A stretch of DNA of 64,000 nt from Siphonobacter sp. BAB-5405 (lineage in GTDB: Bacteria > Bacteroidota > Bacteroidia > Cytophagales > Spirosomataceae): positions 62,001 through 126,000 of the forward strand of contig NZ_NJAG01000010.1 in assembly GCF_002872335.1 (NCBI RefSeq). The letters are read 5' to 3'. The position numbers and the translations under genes were made by a program. Below, piece by piece: positions 1 to 8,475 of the stretch. A model generated the notes under the pieces. It was not told the origin of the DNA. It saw nothing but the letters and a program-made list of their open reading frames with translations, and did no database searches. Numbering within the stretch: position 1 is the stretch's first letter; every line of letters begins with the position of its first letter.

Positions 1-112
1 TATGGCTTTTGTTCAAGAAAATGCCCGGGAAGCGTCTATTGGCCCGAAAAAAGGATTTACACGACATTCGCGACTATCTTCTCGTGGATATAATTTAAAA
101 ATGAACCATTCG

Positions 113-180
113 ACCCGAGTCTTCTTTTAGCAGTTATTCCAACCCGGGTCTTCTTTTAGCAGTTATTCCAACCCGGGTCG
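113..180. repeat. 29-bp tandem direct repeat, 2.3 copies
   Basis: Two consecutive 29-bp units begin at 113 and 142 and differ at one base (acccgag versus acccggg). A third partial copy (acccgggtc) starts at 171. The repeat ends 9 bp before the stop codon of the SMP-30-like gene on the minus strand, so it lies in that gene's 3' flank. No hairpin followed by a T-run was seen, so it is not an obvious terminator. The rest of bases 1-188 shows no gene. Confidence 0.85.
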
Positions 181-188
181 AAGGTCAT

Positions 189-1022
189 CTAGGGAATCTG
201 GTAAGCAGCTACCGTATTCCCATTGAACGTGGGCACGTACAGCACTTTCTTGTTCTGATCGATGCCAATGTCGGCACAGTTTTTCTTTTGAGCCCGTGTA
301 TCCAACACCTGAACGAGTTTGCCGTCGGCAGCGTACCAGTAGTGCAGCACCCCTTCCCAACGCGAGAGAAAAAAGTTAGTACCGTCGGGCTCAATGCCAT
401 CCCCGGAGGGCAAGCCTTCCGCGAGTTTCTTCAAACTTTTATCCGGATTTACTTCGTAGAAAACGCCACTACCGGACGTCAGTACGAACATCCGGTCACC
501 CACGAATTTAATGCCGTTGGGTCGCTGTAACTCGGGACTTTCCAGGTATACCGATACGTTTTTACCTTTTACGTGATAAATCCGGCTATTACCCGAATCA
601 GTCACGTACACATCGCCGTTGGGGCCAACGGTTACGTCATTGAGGTTGACGGCTCCTTCGGGTTTCAGTTTTCGTTCGATGTGGCCGCTGCGGACGTTAA
701 TAACCGCAATTTCGGTAATATCGGCTACGTACATTTTGCCCTTCGAAATCCCCATGCCTTTGGGAGCGTTGAGCCCCTCGGCCCATTTCAGGGTTTGTAC
801 CTGGCCATTGGCGGCCAGCGTCGAAATGAAGCCTTTGCCATCGGCCTCCCAGGGCTTGCCGTCGATGTTACTGACGTAAATAGAACTGCTGGCTGGATCC
901 ACCAGTACGGACTCGGGTGTACGAAGTTGGGTAGAGTCAGTTTCCCAGAGTTTTTGTAGCTGAACCTGAGCCGAAGCCGTAAGGCCTGAGAGCAGGCTGG
1001 TCGCTAAAACAAGGTATTTCAT
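189..1022 (-). CDS. SMP-30/gluconolactonase-like secreted beta-propeller protein
   Basis: The 277-residue product starts with a clear Sec signal peptide (MKYLVLATSLLSGLTASA, cut before about residue 19), so it should act in the periplasm. The rest reads as a six-bladed propeller of the SMP-30/gluconolactonase/NHL type, with repeated blade motifs such as NDVTVGPNGDVYVTDSGNS and PNGIKFVGDRMFV. The conserved Asn and Asp in these strands match the metal-binding positions of the family. Family members hydrolyse sugar lactones or act as sugar-binding propellers; the substrate here is unknown. It lies downstream of a sugar MFS transporter on the same strand, but a terminator separates the two. The sugar-catabolic setting supports a role in lactone or keto-sugar handling. 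That role is an inference from context. Confidence 0.8.
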   Translation of the reverse strand: MKYLVLATSLLSGLTASAQVQLQKLWETDSTQLRTPESVLVDPASSSIYVSNIDGKPWEADGKGFISTLAANGQVQTLKWAEGLNAPKGMGISKGKMYVADITEIAVINVRSGHIERKLKPEGAVNLNDVTVGPNGDVYVTDSGNSRIYHVKGKNVSVYLESPELQRPNGIKFVGDRMFVLTSGSGVFYEVNPDKSLKKLAEGLPSGDGIEPDGTNFFLSRWEGVLHYWYAADGKLVQVLDTRAQKKNCADIGIDQNKKVLYVPTFNGNTVAAYQIP

Positions 1023-1050
1023 ATACGAGTGAAAAGAGGGATTGGAATAG

Positions 1051-1087
1051 TAAAAAAGGCTGGAAAAACGTCCGTCTTTCCAGCCTT
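1051..1087 (-). terminator. Rho-independent terminator of the MFS gene
   Basis: An 11-bp perfect stem, aaggctggaaa (1056-1066) with tttccagcctt (1077-1087), is followed on the minus strand by a run of six T. It follows the MFS stop at 1123 and lies only about 29 bp before the start codon of the SMP-30-like gene. Confidence 0.85.
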
Positions 1088-1122
1088 CATCTGCCTAAAC
1101 TTTATACAAAGGTAGGCAAAAA

Positions 1123-2382
1123 TTATAACTGAGGCTGTTGAGCGGCCAGCGTTTCATCGTGGTGATGGCCGGGTTTCTTGTTACGCATCACAAACCACAG
1201 GACACCGAAGGCGATAATCAGAATGGCCGGGAAAATGGCCATGTTATCGAGCGTTTCCTGTCCGGCAGCCAGTTGAGCGGCATCGCCCGTCAGTCCGCGT
1301 GCGGTAGCATTTTTCATTTCATCGTCAATCCAGCCACCAATGATCGGTTGGAAAATGGACGTAGAGAACATCCCCATACCACCAATAATGGACATCCCGA
1401 AGGCTCCGGATTTAGGAATGTATTCGGCCACAAAACCGATCATCGTCGGCCAGAAGTAGCATACACCGATAGCGAAGATGACCGCCGAAACATAAACCAT
1501 AGCACCCGTAGCCTGACTCATCAGTACAATACCGATCGTAGCAATAACCGAGGAAGCCCAGAGTACGCCCGTGGGATTAAGGCTGTGTACCAGAGGTCCG
1601 GCAAAGTAACGACCAACGGCCATCAAGCCCGTCACCAAAGCCAAAATCAGCATGGGGCTGGCTCCGGCTTTTTCCAGAATAGGACCTACCCATTGTTCCG
1701 GACCGAATTCGGAAATGGCCGTCAGGGCCATACAGATCAGCATGAAAATGTACAGCGGCGAGAGCATAGCCTTGATGTTGGTCGTGTTGGAGTGACCTTC
1801 TTCGGCCGTACTTTCCGGGAATAACTGACCAAAAAACAGAACCCCGTACAACACCAAGGGAATCAGAATAACCCCCATCTGTAACTGCCAGCCCAATCCG
1901 GCGTCGGTCATGAATTTAGAGACCAGACTTCCGATGACGATACCGCCGGGAAACCACATGTGAAAGCGACTCAGCATCTTGGTCGTTTGATTGCCTTCGT
2001 ACATATCGGCTACCATGGGGTTACAGGCGGCTTCGATGGTACCATTACCAAAACCAACGAAGAAGGTAGAAAGCAGCAGAGTCCAGAAACCGTCGGCGAA
2101 AATGGTACTGACAATCCCGATCAGGTGCGTTACGAAAGCCACCCATACAATTCGTTTGGGACCGATGATGTTGTACAGCGGGCCGCCTACGATCATCGCA
2201 ATGGGAAAACCTAGAAAAGCCATTTGGTTTACATAGCCAAGTTCTTTGGAGGTAAGCCCAAATTCGGCACCCAGTTGGGGAAGAATTCCGGCCCGAATTC
2301 CAAAAATCATGGCAGTGGTAATTAGACCGAAGCAGCTTGCCAGAAACAAACGATCCCGGTTAACGGACTGTATCATAGCCAT
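1123..2382 (-). CDS. Sugar MFS transporter (FucP/nucleoside-sugar symporter-like)
   Basis: This 419-residue integral membrane protein has about 12 hydrophobic helices and is a Major Facilitator Superfamily member. An internal GFGNGTIEAACNPMVADMY segment and the loop after helix 2 (GPKRIVWVA) resemble the FucP-like sugar:proton symporters that Bacteroidota often encode beside Gfo/Idh/MocA dehydrogenases. It should sit in the inner membrane and import a sugar or keto-sugar; the exact substrate cannot be read from the sequence. Two in-frame ATGs lie at the start (MAM and MIQSV); the first is used here. It is divergent from the first oxidoreductase, with a shared upstream region of about 385 bp. 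It ends at a strong terminator. Confidence 0.85.
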   Translation of the reverse strand: MAMIQSVNRDRLFLASCFGLITTAMIFGIRAGILPQLGAEFGLTSKELGYVNQMAFLGFPIAMIVGGPLYNIIGPKRIVWVAFVTHLIGIVSTIFADGFWTLLLSTFFVGFGNGTIEAACNPMVADMYEGNQTTKMLSRFHMWFPGGIVIGSLVSKFMTDAGLGWQLQMGVILIPLVLYGVLFFGQLFPESTAEEGHSNTTNIKAMLSPLYIFMLICMALTAISEFGPEQWVGPILEKAGASPMLILALVTGLMAVGRYFAGPLVHSLNPTGVLWASSVIATIGIVLMSQATGAMVYVSAVIFAIGVCYFWPTMIGFVAEYIPKSGAFGMSIIGGMGMFSTSIFQPIIGGWIDDEMKNATARGLTGDAAQLAAGQETLDNMAIFPAILIIAFGVLWFVMRNKKPGHHHDETLAAQQPQL

Positions 2383-2768
2383 TGAGGTTTAGATAAAGGG
2401 TTTAGTATGAATGATTTGACGTTTAGCACAGGGAATGTGCATATGAATAGTTCGGCTAAAAAACGAAAAGATGGGCATTTTTGCTAGAAAGAATAGGGTT
2501 TATTCTTGAAACGCAAGCGTGAAAAATTCGGTATGCCAAACCGGTACTTTCTCCGGCTTATGTCGATTCTTCATTTGAAATATGCATTTTCTTGTCAAAC
2601 TTTGGCAGCTTGTATCGAAGGAAGAAGAAGGATTACCGCCTGCCGAAAACATTTCGCCTGACCGTTTAGTACTAAAATCAGGGTACATCGCAGTAAATGC
2701 GGCAGCGTATTTTCTTCCGTACATACCTTTCCATTAAACATTCACACGTAGTCAAAAAACCTCTATCC
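2383..2768. other. Divergent intergenic region between MFS gene and oxidoreductase
   Basis: This AT-rich stretch of about 385 bp separates the divergent MFS and Gfo/Idh/MocA genes and must hold both promoters. Sequences such as tcaaactttgg near 2597 only partly resemble the Bacteroidota -7 element, and no convincing -33/-7 pair was found. No conserved-looking reading frame was seen. Confidence 0.5.
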
Positions 2769-3923
2769 ATGGCCAGAAAACTCAGAATGGGAATGATTGG
2801 AGGCAGTCTCGATGCTTTCATTGGTTCTGTACACCGTCGGGGAGCCGCTTTAGATGGCGAAATTGAGCTCGTTTGCGGAGCCTTTAGTTCTAATCCTGAA
2901 AAGTCAAAAGAAACAGGTAAAGCCCTGTATTTGCCGGAGGATCGGGTATACGGCAGCTTTGAAGAAATGATTCGGCGGGAAAAAGAACTTCCCGAGGGTG
3001 AACGTATGGATTTTGTATCCATCGTAACCCCCAATCACATGCACTTTCCGCCCGCAAAAATGGCTTTGGAAAACGGTTTCCACGTCGTACTGGACAAGCC
3101 CATTACGCTGAACCGGGCCGAAGCTGAAGAATTAAAAGCGATTTGGGAACAGACAAATCTGGTCTTTTGCCTGACGCACAATTACACGGCTTATCCCATG
3201 GTGAAGGAAGCCCGTCACCTGATCAAATCCGGAGCCATCGGCAAGGTACGCAAAGTGATTGTCGAGTATCCGCAGGGCTGGTTGTCTCAACTGGTGGAAT
3301 CGAGCGGTACGAACAAACAGGCCGCGTGGCGTACGGACCCTTCCAAGAGTGGGGCTGCTGGTGGCGTGGGCGACATTGGTACGCACGCCGAAAACCTGGC
3401 GGAGTATATTACGGGATTAAAGATTACAGAATTACTCGCTGACCTAACGATTTTTGTGGAAGGTCGTCAGCTCGATGATGATGCCAATATGTTGCTTCAT
3501 TTTGAAAACGGAGCCAAGGGTATTCTGCACAACAGTCAGATTTGCAACGGCGAGGAGAATGACCTGAACATCCGCGTATACGGCGAACTGGGCGGTCTGA
3601 AATGGCGACAAATGGAACCCAATACGCTGGTTTGGACCAATCAGGAGAAAGGCTCCCGGATTATTCGTACGGGAGTGAATGCCGAGTCCCGGGCAGCTCA
3701 GGTACACACGCGTCAGCCCGCCGGTCACCCGGAAGGATACGTGGAAACCTTTGCCAGTCTGTACCGTAACTTCGCTTTTGCCGTACGGGCGAAGGAAGCC
3801 GGTCAGGAACCTGATCCCGATTTCGATTTTCCCGGAGTAGAAGCCGGTTTACGCGGAATGGCGTTCATTGATACGGTGCTGAAGTCGAACAGCAATGGAG
3901 CCGTCTGGACGAAGTTTGAGTAG
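2769..3923 (+). CDS. Gfo/Idh/MocA family oxidoreductase (first copy)
   Basis: This 384-residue NAD(P)-dependent sugar dehydrogenase of the Gfo/Idh/MocA family has an N-terminal Rossmann fold opening with GMIGGSLDAF. The family's lysine motif appears as LDKPITLNRAEAE, and the dimerising alpha/beta domain contains GAAGGVGDIGTHAENL. The ATG at 2769 (MARKLRM) is preferred to an earlier in-frame ATG because it places the nucleotide-binding strand directly after the start. Family members oxidise sugar or inositol hydroxyls, often at C3, using tightly bound NAD. No signal peptide is visible, so it is probably cytoplasmic. It heads a run of same-strand genes: a toxin-antitoxin pair, a second oxidoreductase, and an isomerase/epimerase. 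Confidence 0.88.
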   Translation: MARKLRMGMIGGSLDAFIGSVHRRGAALDGEIELVCGAFSSNPEKSKETGKALYLPEDRVYGSFEEMIRREKELPEGERMDFVSIVTPNHMHFPPAKMALENGFHVVLDKPITLNRAEAEELKAIWEQTNLVFCLTHNYTAYPMVKEARHLIKSGAIGKVRKVIVEYPQGWLSQLVESSGTNKQAAWRTDPSKSGAAGGVGDIGTHAENLAEYITGLKITELLADLTIFVEGRQLDDDANMLLHFENGAKGILHNSQICNGEENDLNIRVYGELGGLKWRQMEPNTLVWTNQEKGSRIIRTGVNAESRAAQVHTRQPAGHPEGYVETFASLYRNFAFAVRAKEAGQEPDPDFDFPGVEAGLRGMAFIDTVLKSNSNGAVWTKFE

Positions 3924-3948
3924 ACTCAACTAAATTTCTTTACGTAGT

Positions 3949-4194
3949 ATGAACTGGCAGGAGCGAATTGAATCAGACGAACAGGTATTACTAGGGAAGC
4001 CCGTCATTAAAGGAACCCGACTTTCAGTTGAATTTTTGATTGGCAGACTAGCCGATGGATGGTCGGAACAGACTATTCTCGAGAACTATCCTCAGTTGTC
4101 TCGTGAGGACTTGCAGGCCGTGTTCGGATATATTCAGGATTGCCTGCGGGATGGCTTACTGTTTCATCAATCCATTCCATCAAAAGCGGCCTGA
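3949..4194 (+). CDS. DUF433 antitoxin
   Basis: This 81-residue protein of the DUF433 family shows the typical core GKPVIKGTRLSVEF, a winged-helix-like DNA-binding fold, followed by NYPQLSREDLQAVFGY. In many bacteria DUF433 proteins pair with DUF5615 PIN-like proteins as type II toxin-antitoxin modules, with DUF433 as the VapB-like partner. Here its TGA stop overlaps the ATG of the DUF5615 gene by one base, so the two are probably translationally coupled. It begins 25 bp after the first oxidoreductase gene. The assignment is strong at family level; antitoxin activity is inferred from the pairing. Confidence 0.88.
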   Translation: MNWQERIESDEQVLLGKPVIKGTRLSVEFLIGRLADGWSEQTILENYPQLSREDLQAVFGYIQDCLRDGLLFHQSIPSKAA

Positions 4195-4550
4195 TGAAAA
4201 TACTAGCCAACGAAAACTTTCCCAAAGTCAGTATTCAGTGGTTGCGGGAACGTCACGTCGATATTATATCCGTTGGTGAACACTATTCTGGGTCGAAAGA
4301 TGAAGAAGTAATGAACCTTGCCATTCAGGAGAACCGTACGATTCTTACTTTTGATCGGGATTACGGTGAACTGATTTTCAAAAAAGGATATAAGCCTCTG
4401 GCGGGAGTCGTTTATTTTCGATGGAATTCCTTTACCCCCGAAGCTCCCGGGCAGTTCATACATGAGCTTTTAACGAATGCTGACGTTCAATTGACAGGAA
4501 ATTTTTCGGTAATCGATGAAAACTTCATCATTCGTCAGCGAAAAATCTAA
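4194..4550 (+). CDS. DUF5615 PIN-like toxin
   Basis: This 118-residue PIN-like protein is the usual partner of DUF433. Its N-terminus (MKILANENFP) carries an acidic residue of the Mut7-C/VapC-type active site, and TFDRDYGELIF near residue 62 gives the later Asp cluster. Proteins of this fold are probable ribonucleases. The start at 4194 overlaps the stop of the DUF433 gene (tgATGa) and restores the full domain; a longer in-frame start would run through the antitoxin gene. It ends 19 bp before the second oxidoreductase, so the module sits inside a sugar-catabolic gene run. Toxicity is not shown by the sequence. Confidence 0.87.
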   Translation: MKILANENFPKVSIQWLRERHVDIISVGEHYSGSKDEEVMNLAIQENRTILTFDRDYGELIFKKGYKPLAGVVYFRWNSFTPEAPGQFIHELLTNADVQLTGNFSVIDENFIIRQRKI

Positions 4551-4569
4551 ACTTTCACCAATTCAAAAA

Positions 4570-5715
4570 ATGACCAAAATTAAAGTAGGCGTAGTTGGTA
4601 CGGGCTTCATTGGACCCGCTCACATTGAGGCGTTGCGGCGTTTGCCGAATGTAGAAGTAGCCGCCCTGTGCGAAGTAACCGCTGAACTCGCCGCTACGAA
4701 AGCTGCTCAGTTGGGCATCGAGCGTTCGTATACTTTCGATGAACTGCTGAAGCAGGACGACATTCAGGTTGTGCATATCTGTACGCCTAACTTCCTTCAC
4801 TATTCGCAGTCAAAAGCTGCTTTGCTGGCGGGTAAACACGTGGTTTGCGAAAAACCGCTGGCTAAAGACCTCCACGAAGCCGAAGAACTGGTAGAACTGG
4901 CCGCTCAGACGGGTCTGGTGAATGCGGTTCACTTCAACCTGCGGTATTATCCGCTGGCTCGTCAGATGAAAGCCATGCACGAAAGTGGCGAACTGGGCGA
5001 TGTGTACTCCGTAATGGGCTCGTACCTCCAGGACTGGCTGTTCTACGAAACCGATTACAGCTGGCGTCTGGAACCCGATAAGTCGGGCAACAGCCGGGCG
5101 ATTGCTGACATTGGCTCGCACCTGATGGATATTATCGAGTACATTACCGGCCTGAAAACCGTAGCCGTACTCGCTGATTTCAACATCATTCATAAAACGC
5201 GTAAGAAGCCATTGAAGCCCGTAGAAACCTACTCGGGCAAAATGTTGCAACCCGAAGATTACGCCGATGTACCCATCACGACGGAAGACCATGCCAACGT
5301 ATTACTCCGTTTCAACAACGGAAACCGCGGCGTGATTACGGTATCACAAGTGGCAGCAGGCCGGAAGAACCAGCTGAAACTCGAAATCGCCGGATCGAAA
5401 AAATCCTTTGCCTGGAATTCCGAAGCTCCCAACGAGTTGTGGATCGGTAAACGCGATGGAGCGAATGAAGTACTGCTGCGGGATCCGTCGCTGGTACACC
5501 CCGACGTTCGCTCGATTATCACCTTCCCCGGCGGCCATAACGAAGGTTTCGCCGATACGTCCAAGCAAATGTTTAAGGAAGTGTATGCCGCTATCGAAGC
5601 GGGTAAAATGCCGGAAAAACCAACCTTCCCAACGTTTGCTGACGGATACCGCGAGTTACTGATTTGCGAAAAAATCCTCGAATCCAACACCAAGCAAGCC
5701 TGGGTGGAAGTATAG
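4570..5715 (+). CDS. Gfo/Idh/MocA family oxidoreductase (second copy)
   Basis: This 381-residue NAD(P)-dependent dehydrogenase opens with a textbook Rossmann motif, VGVVGTGFIGPAH. It carries the family Lys motif (CEKPLAKDLHEAEEL, near residue 96) and the C-terminal substrate domain with IADIGSHLMDIIEYITGLK. The start at 4570 (MTKIKVG) is chosen because upstream in-frame codons overlap the DUF5615 gene and add no fold. It is clearly divergent from the first copy, so the two probably act on different substrates or at different steps. A large perfect hairpin lies between it and the following isomerase/epimerase gene. The cytoplasmic location is inferred from the absence of a signal peptide. Confidence 0.9.
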   Translation: MTKIKVGVVGTGFIGPAHIEALRRLPNVEVAALCEVTAELAATKAAQLGIERSYTFDELLKQDDIQVVHICTPNFLHYSQSKAALLAGKHVVCEKPLAKDLHEAEELVELAAQTGLVNAVHFNLRYYPLARQMKAMHESGELGDVYSVMGSYLQDWLFYETDYSWRLEPDKSGNSRAIADIGSHLMDIIEYITGLKTVAVLADFNIIHKTRKKPLKPVETYSGKMLQPEDYADVPITTEDHANVLLRFNNGNRGVITVSQVAAGRKNQLKLEIAGSKKSFAWNSEAPNELWIGKRDGANEVLLRDPSLVHPDVRSIITFPGGHNEGFADTSKQMFKEVYAAIEAGKMPEKPTFPTFADGYRELLICEKILESNTKQAWVEV

Positions 5716-5724
5716 AGTATTTTA

Positions 5725-5767
5725 GAATGATGATAACATGAGTGCATAACTCATGTTATCATCATTC
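5725..5767. repeat. Perfect 19-bp inverted repeat (hairpin) between catabolic genes
   Basis: Bases 5725-5743 (gaatgatgataacatgagt) pair perfectly with 5749-5767 around the 5-base loop gcata. No T-run follows on either strand, so it is not a standard terminator. It lies 9 bp after the second oxidoreductase and 22 bp before the isomerase/epimerase start. It could be an mRNA-stabilising hairpin or an operator. Confidence 0.9.
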
Positions 5768-5789
5768 ATTCACTCAAAACTAATTTACT

Positions 5790-6845
5790 ATGAAAACACT
5801 AAAAGGACCGGGTATCTTCCTGGCTCAGTTTTTAGGAGATACGGAGCCATTTAATTCACTCGATAGCATCGCCCGTTACATGGCGAATCTGGGTTACAAG
5901 GGACTTCAGTTACCCAGTGGTGATCCCCGAATGATCGACCTGAAAACAGCGGCCGAATCCAAGACCTACTGCGATGAGCTGAAGGGCAAACTTGCCGACA
6001 TCGGTGTTGAGATTACCGAATTGTCCACGCACCTGCAGGGACAGCTGGTAGCCGTACATCCTTCGTATGCCACAATGTTTTCGGGCTTTGGTCCGGCTGA
6101 ACTGGCCAACGATCCCGCGGGTCAGCAGGCCTGGGCTACCGAACAGATGATTCTGGCGGCGAAAGCCAGTCAAAATTTGGGACTCACGTCGCACGTAACG
6201 TTCTCCGGAGCTTTACTCTGGCCATTTGTCTATCCCTGGCCCCAACGTCCGGCTGGACTCGTGGACATGGCTTTTACGGAACTGGCTAAACGCTGGACGC
6301 CCATTCTGAATGCTTTCGACGAAGCGGGCGTAAACGTAGGCTTTGAGCTGCACCCCGGCGAAGATCTCCACGATGGTATCTCCTTCGAGATGTTCCTCGA
6401 AAAAGTGAACAACCACCCACGGGCGGGGATCAACTACGATCCGAGTCACTTCCTGCTGCAACAGCTGGATTACCTGCAATTCATTGATTTCTACCACGAT
6501 CGGATTTACGCCTTCCACGTGAAAGATGCCGAGTTCAATCCTTCGGGCAAACAGGGCGTGTACGGTGGCTACCAGGGTTGGGTAGATCGGGCCGGACGCT
6601 TCCGTTCACTCGGTGATGGACAGGTGGATTTCAGTGGCATCTTCAGTAAAATGGCTCAGTACGATTACGATGGCTGGGCTGTACTGGAGTGGGAGTGTGC
6701 CATCAAGCATCCCGAGCAGGGAGCCGCGGAAGGAGCCCCCTTCATTGAAAGCCATATCATTCGCGTAACCGAACGGGCTTTTGACGATTTTGCTGGTACG
6801 GGTTCGGATGATGCGTTCAACAAAAAAGTACTGGGTCTGTCGTAA
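5790..6845 (+). CDS. Sugar phosphate isomerase/epimerase-like TIM-barrel protein
   Basis: This 351-residue protein belongs to the xylose isomerase-like TIM-barrel/AP-endonuclease-2 superfamily, usually annotated sugar phosphate isomerase/epimerase. Metal-ligand-type motifs are visible at successive strands: GFELHPGEDLH (Glu near 190), INYDPSHFLLQ (Asp/His), YAFHVKDAEFNP (His) and AVLEWECAIKHPEQGA (Glu near 297). It has no signal peptide. In Bacteroidota such genes recur beside Gfo/Idh/MocA oxidoreductases. Some members of this fold act on 3-keto sugars as lyases or epimerases, and others interconvert tagatose- or hydroxypyruvate-type substrates. The exact reaction cannot be told here. It ends at a bidirectional terminator shared with the convergent GT9 gene. 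Confidence 0.85.
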   Translation: MKTLKGPGIFLAQFLGDTEPFNSLDSIARYMANLGYKGLQLPSGDPRMIDLKTAAESKTYCDELKGKLADIGVEITELSTHLQGQLVAVHPSYATMFSGFGPAELANDPAGQQAWATEQMILAAKASQNLGLTSHVTFSGALLWPFVYPWPQRPAGLVDMAFTELAKRWTPILNAFDEAGVNVGFELHPGEDLHDGISFEMFLEKVNNHPRAGINYDPSHFLLQQLDYLQFIDFYHDRIYAFHVKDAEFNPSGKQGVYGGYQGWVDRAGRFRSLGDGQVDFSGIFSKMAQYDYDGWAVLEWECAIKHPEQGAAEGAPFIESHIIRVTERAFDDFAGTGSDDAFNKKVLGLS

Positions 6846-6868
6846 CCCAAACCGCAGATCAAGGGTAT

Positions 6869-6907
6869 AAAAAAAGAGTCCGGATTCAGTATCCGGACTC
6901 TTTTTTT
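6869..6907. terminator. Bidirectional rho-independent terminator
   Basis: The stem gagtccggat/atccggactc has the 5-base loop tcagt and is flanked by A7 and T7. It lies between the convergent isomerase/epimerase (+) and glycosyltransferase (-) genes and can end both transcripts. Confidence 0.93.
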
Positions 6908-6916
6908 ATGGAACGC

Positions 6917-7918
6917 CTAGGGCTTCTGCCAGGCGTTTATTTTGTTTAGAATATCATCGACCGTAATCGTCTCCATGTCGGCATTAACGGCCGTCAGCGA
7001 TTCGGCTTTCTTTCCGACCGGTCCCCAGCGACCCGCATCCTTGGTTTTAATATCCGTATACAGACCCAGCGTAAAGATACCCGCCGCCGCCGCAATGTGT
7101 ACGGGACCTGTACTACACGCAATCAGACCGTCGGCTTGGCTGATGAAGGTAATGAACTGACTCAAGGGAAGTTTTCCACTAATGTCGGTAATCAGGCCTT
7201 CGTGCTGCTGTACCCAGGGCAGTAGTTCTTCGTGCTCTTTTTGTGAGCCACTAATAAAGACTTTGAAGCGATTCTGGTCAATACGATGAACGAGTTTCGA
7301 GTAATTGTCCAGACTCCATTCCTTGCTGTTTTTGTGCGATTTGGGATGGATAATCAGGTTAAACTTATCGGGCGATAGCAGGGCTTCAAACGTTGGATTG
7401 AGGGGTTGAAAACGACTGAGGCCGTAATAATCCGAAACTTCATTCCAGGAAAGGTCCCGTTTAATATTGAGCCCCCGGAGCAATTTAACGTTCAGTTGGG
7501 CTTCGTGTAAACCCGAGTTTTTTCGGCTGAGCGGTACGAGCGTATTGCAGGTAAACCAGTGATACAACCGGTTAGTCGTACCGATTCGCTTCTTAATCCC
7601 GGCCCGTTTCAGCTGCCAGGCCACCGTACTTAAATCCTTCAGGTGAATGGCCACGTCAATCTTTTCAGTGGCCAGCAGGGTATTGATTTCCTCTACACTT
7701 TTCCCCTGCCAGTCGTCGAAATTGACAAAACCATCAATGTGTCGACTAGCCTGAGCGATGTCCCGGGTATACGTACGTCCTAAGACGGAGATTTTACAGG
7801 ATGGAAAGTATTCCTTGATTAAACCACAAACCGGCATCGCCAAAACCATATCCCCCACGGCATCGGTACGACAAATTAAAACATGCTTGTTAGTAAGGTT
7901 ATTTTTAGACGATGGCAT
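6917..7918 (-). CDS. Glycosyltransferase family 9 (heptosyltransferase-like)
   Basis: This 333-residue protein resembles GT9 enzymes such as LPS heptosyltransferases (WaaC/WaaF/RfaF). The N-terminal strand VLICRTDAVGDMVLAMPVC matches the family's R-x-D-x-x-G-D start. The C-terminal nucleotide-sugar site carries ACSTGPVHIAAAAGIFTLGLY. GT-B enzymes of this family act at the cytoplasmic face of the inner membrane and add heptose or a related sugar to the lipid A core. It is a single gene on the minus strand with no LPS neighbours, so the acceptor cannot be inferred from context. Confidence 0.88.
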   Translation of the reverse strand: MPSSKNNLTNKHVLICRTDAVGDMVLAMPVCGLIKEYFPSCKISVLGRTYTRDIAQASRHIDGFVNFDDWQGKSVEEINTLLATEKIDVAIHLKDLSTVAWQLKRAGIKKRIGTTNRLYHWFTCNTLVPLSRKNSGLHEAQLNVKLLRGLNIKRDLSWNEVSDYYGLSRFQPLNPTFEALLSPDKFNLIIHPKSHKNSKEWSLDNYSKLVHRIDQNRFKVFISGSQKEHEELLPWVQQHEGLITDISGKLPLSQFITFISQADGLIACSTGPVHIAAAAGIFTLGLYTDIKTKDAGRWGPVGKKAESLTAVNADMETITVDDILNKINAWQKP

Positions 7919-8475
7919 AGGGTAATCAAAGAGTTAATAGATCACGCACCGGAGGATCAGAATCATGAATAACAGCCCATTGAGACACGACGGGACATAG
8001 ATGCGTTGCTTGCAGAATACAAACGTAAACATTCCCCTTTCCATCCGGTTCCGATTAAAGAATTTTAATAGAAATAGGGAGGCAATTAAAACGGCTGTAA
8101 AGATAGCCCCTGAAGAGGATTACTCGTACGTTTTGGCTGGAGGAAGTGAGGATTCTTTTGATAAGAAGACCAGTCTCGAAAATAAGGAGACGAAAAAACA
8201 TACGTCGAGTAAAATGGCTTTGTTGTCGGAAGGCACTGCGGTAATGTGTATGGATGTGCTAATGTGATAAGCGACTGAATTTCAGTAAATAAATCCCATC
8301 GAGGATAAGAAAGTAGAGCCGGGAACACCGAAGAAAATGTCGCTTTCCCGGCAGACAATCGTGTTTTTGCCACTAGCTTTGTCCGGCATCGATGCGGGCG
8401 GAAAGGACTATACGCAACTTTGTTCCACGGGTCGATAAGCAAACTATTGCATTTCAACTAGTTAACCTCAGATTC
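7919..8475. other. Gene-free region between GT9 and DUF1080 genes
   Basis: This stretch of about 555 bp lies between divergent genes. It carries short hairpins, for example gccggga (8318-8324) with tcccggc (8346-8352), and a -7-like match tagctttg at 8374-8381, but no clear matching -33 element. The only sizeable reading frame (8001-8267) has low-complexity, non-protein-like composition. No gene is called. Confidence 0.5.

Noticed and set aside
8001-8267. 88-residue reading frame between GT9 and DUF1080 genes
   Set aside because: Low-complexity composition (many Lys, Ser and Glu) and no domain signature; the region looks like promoter and leader sequence.
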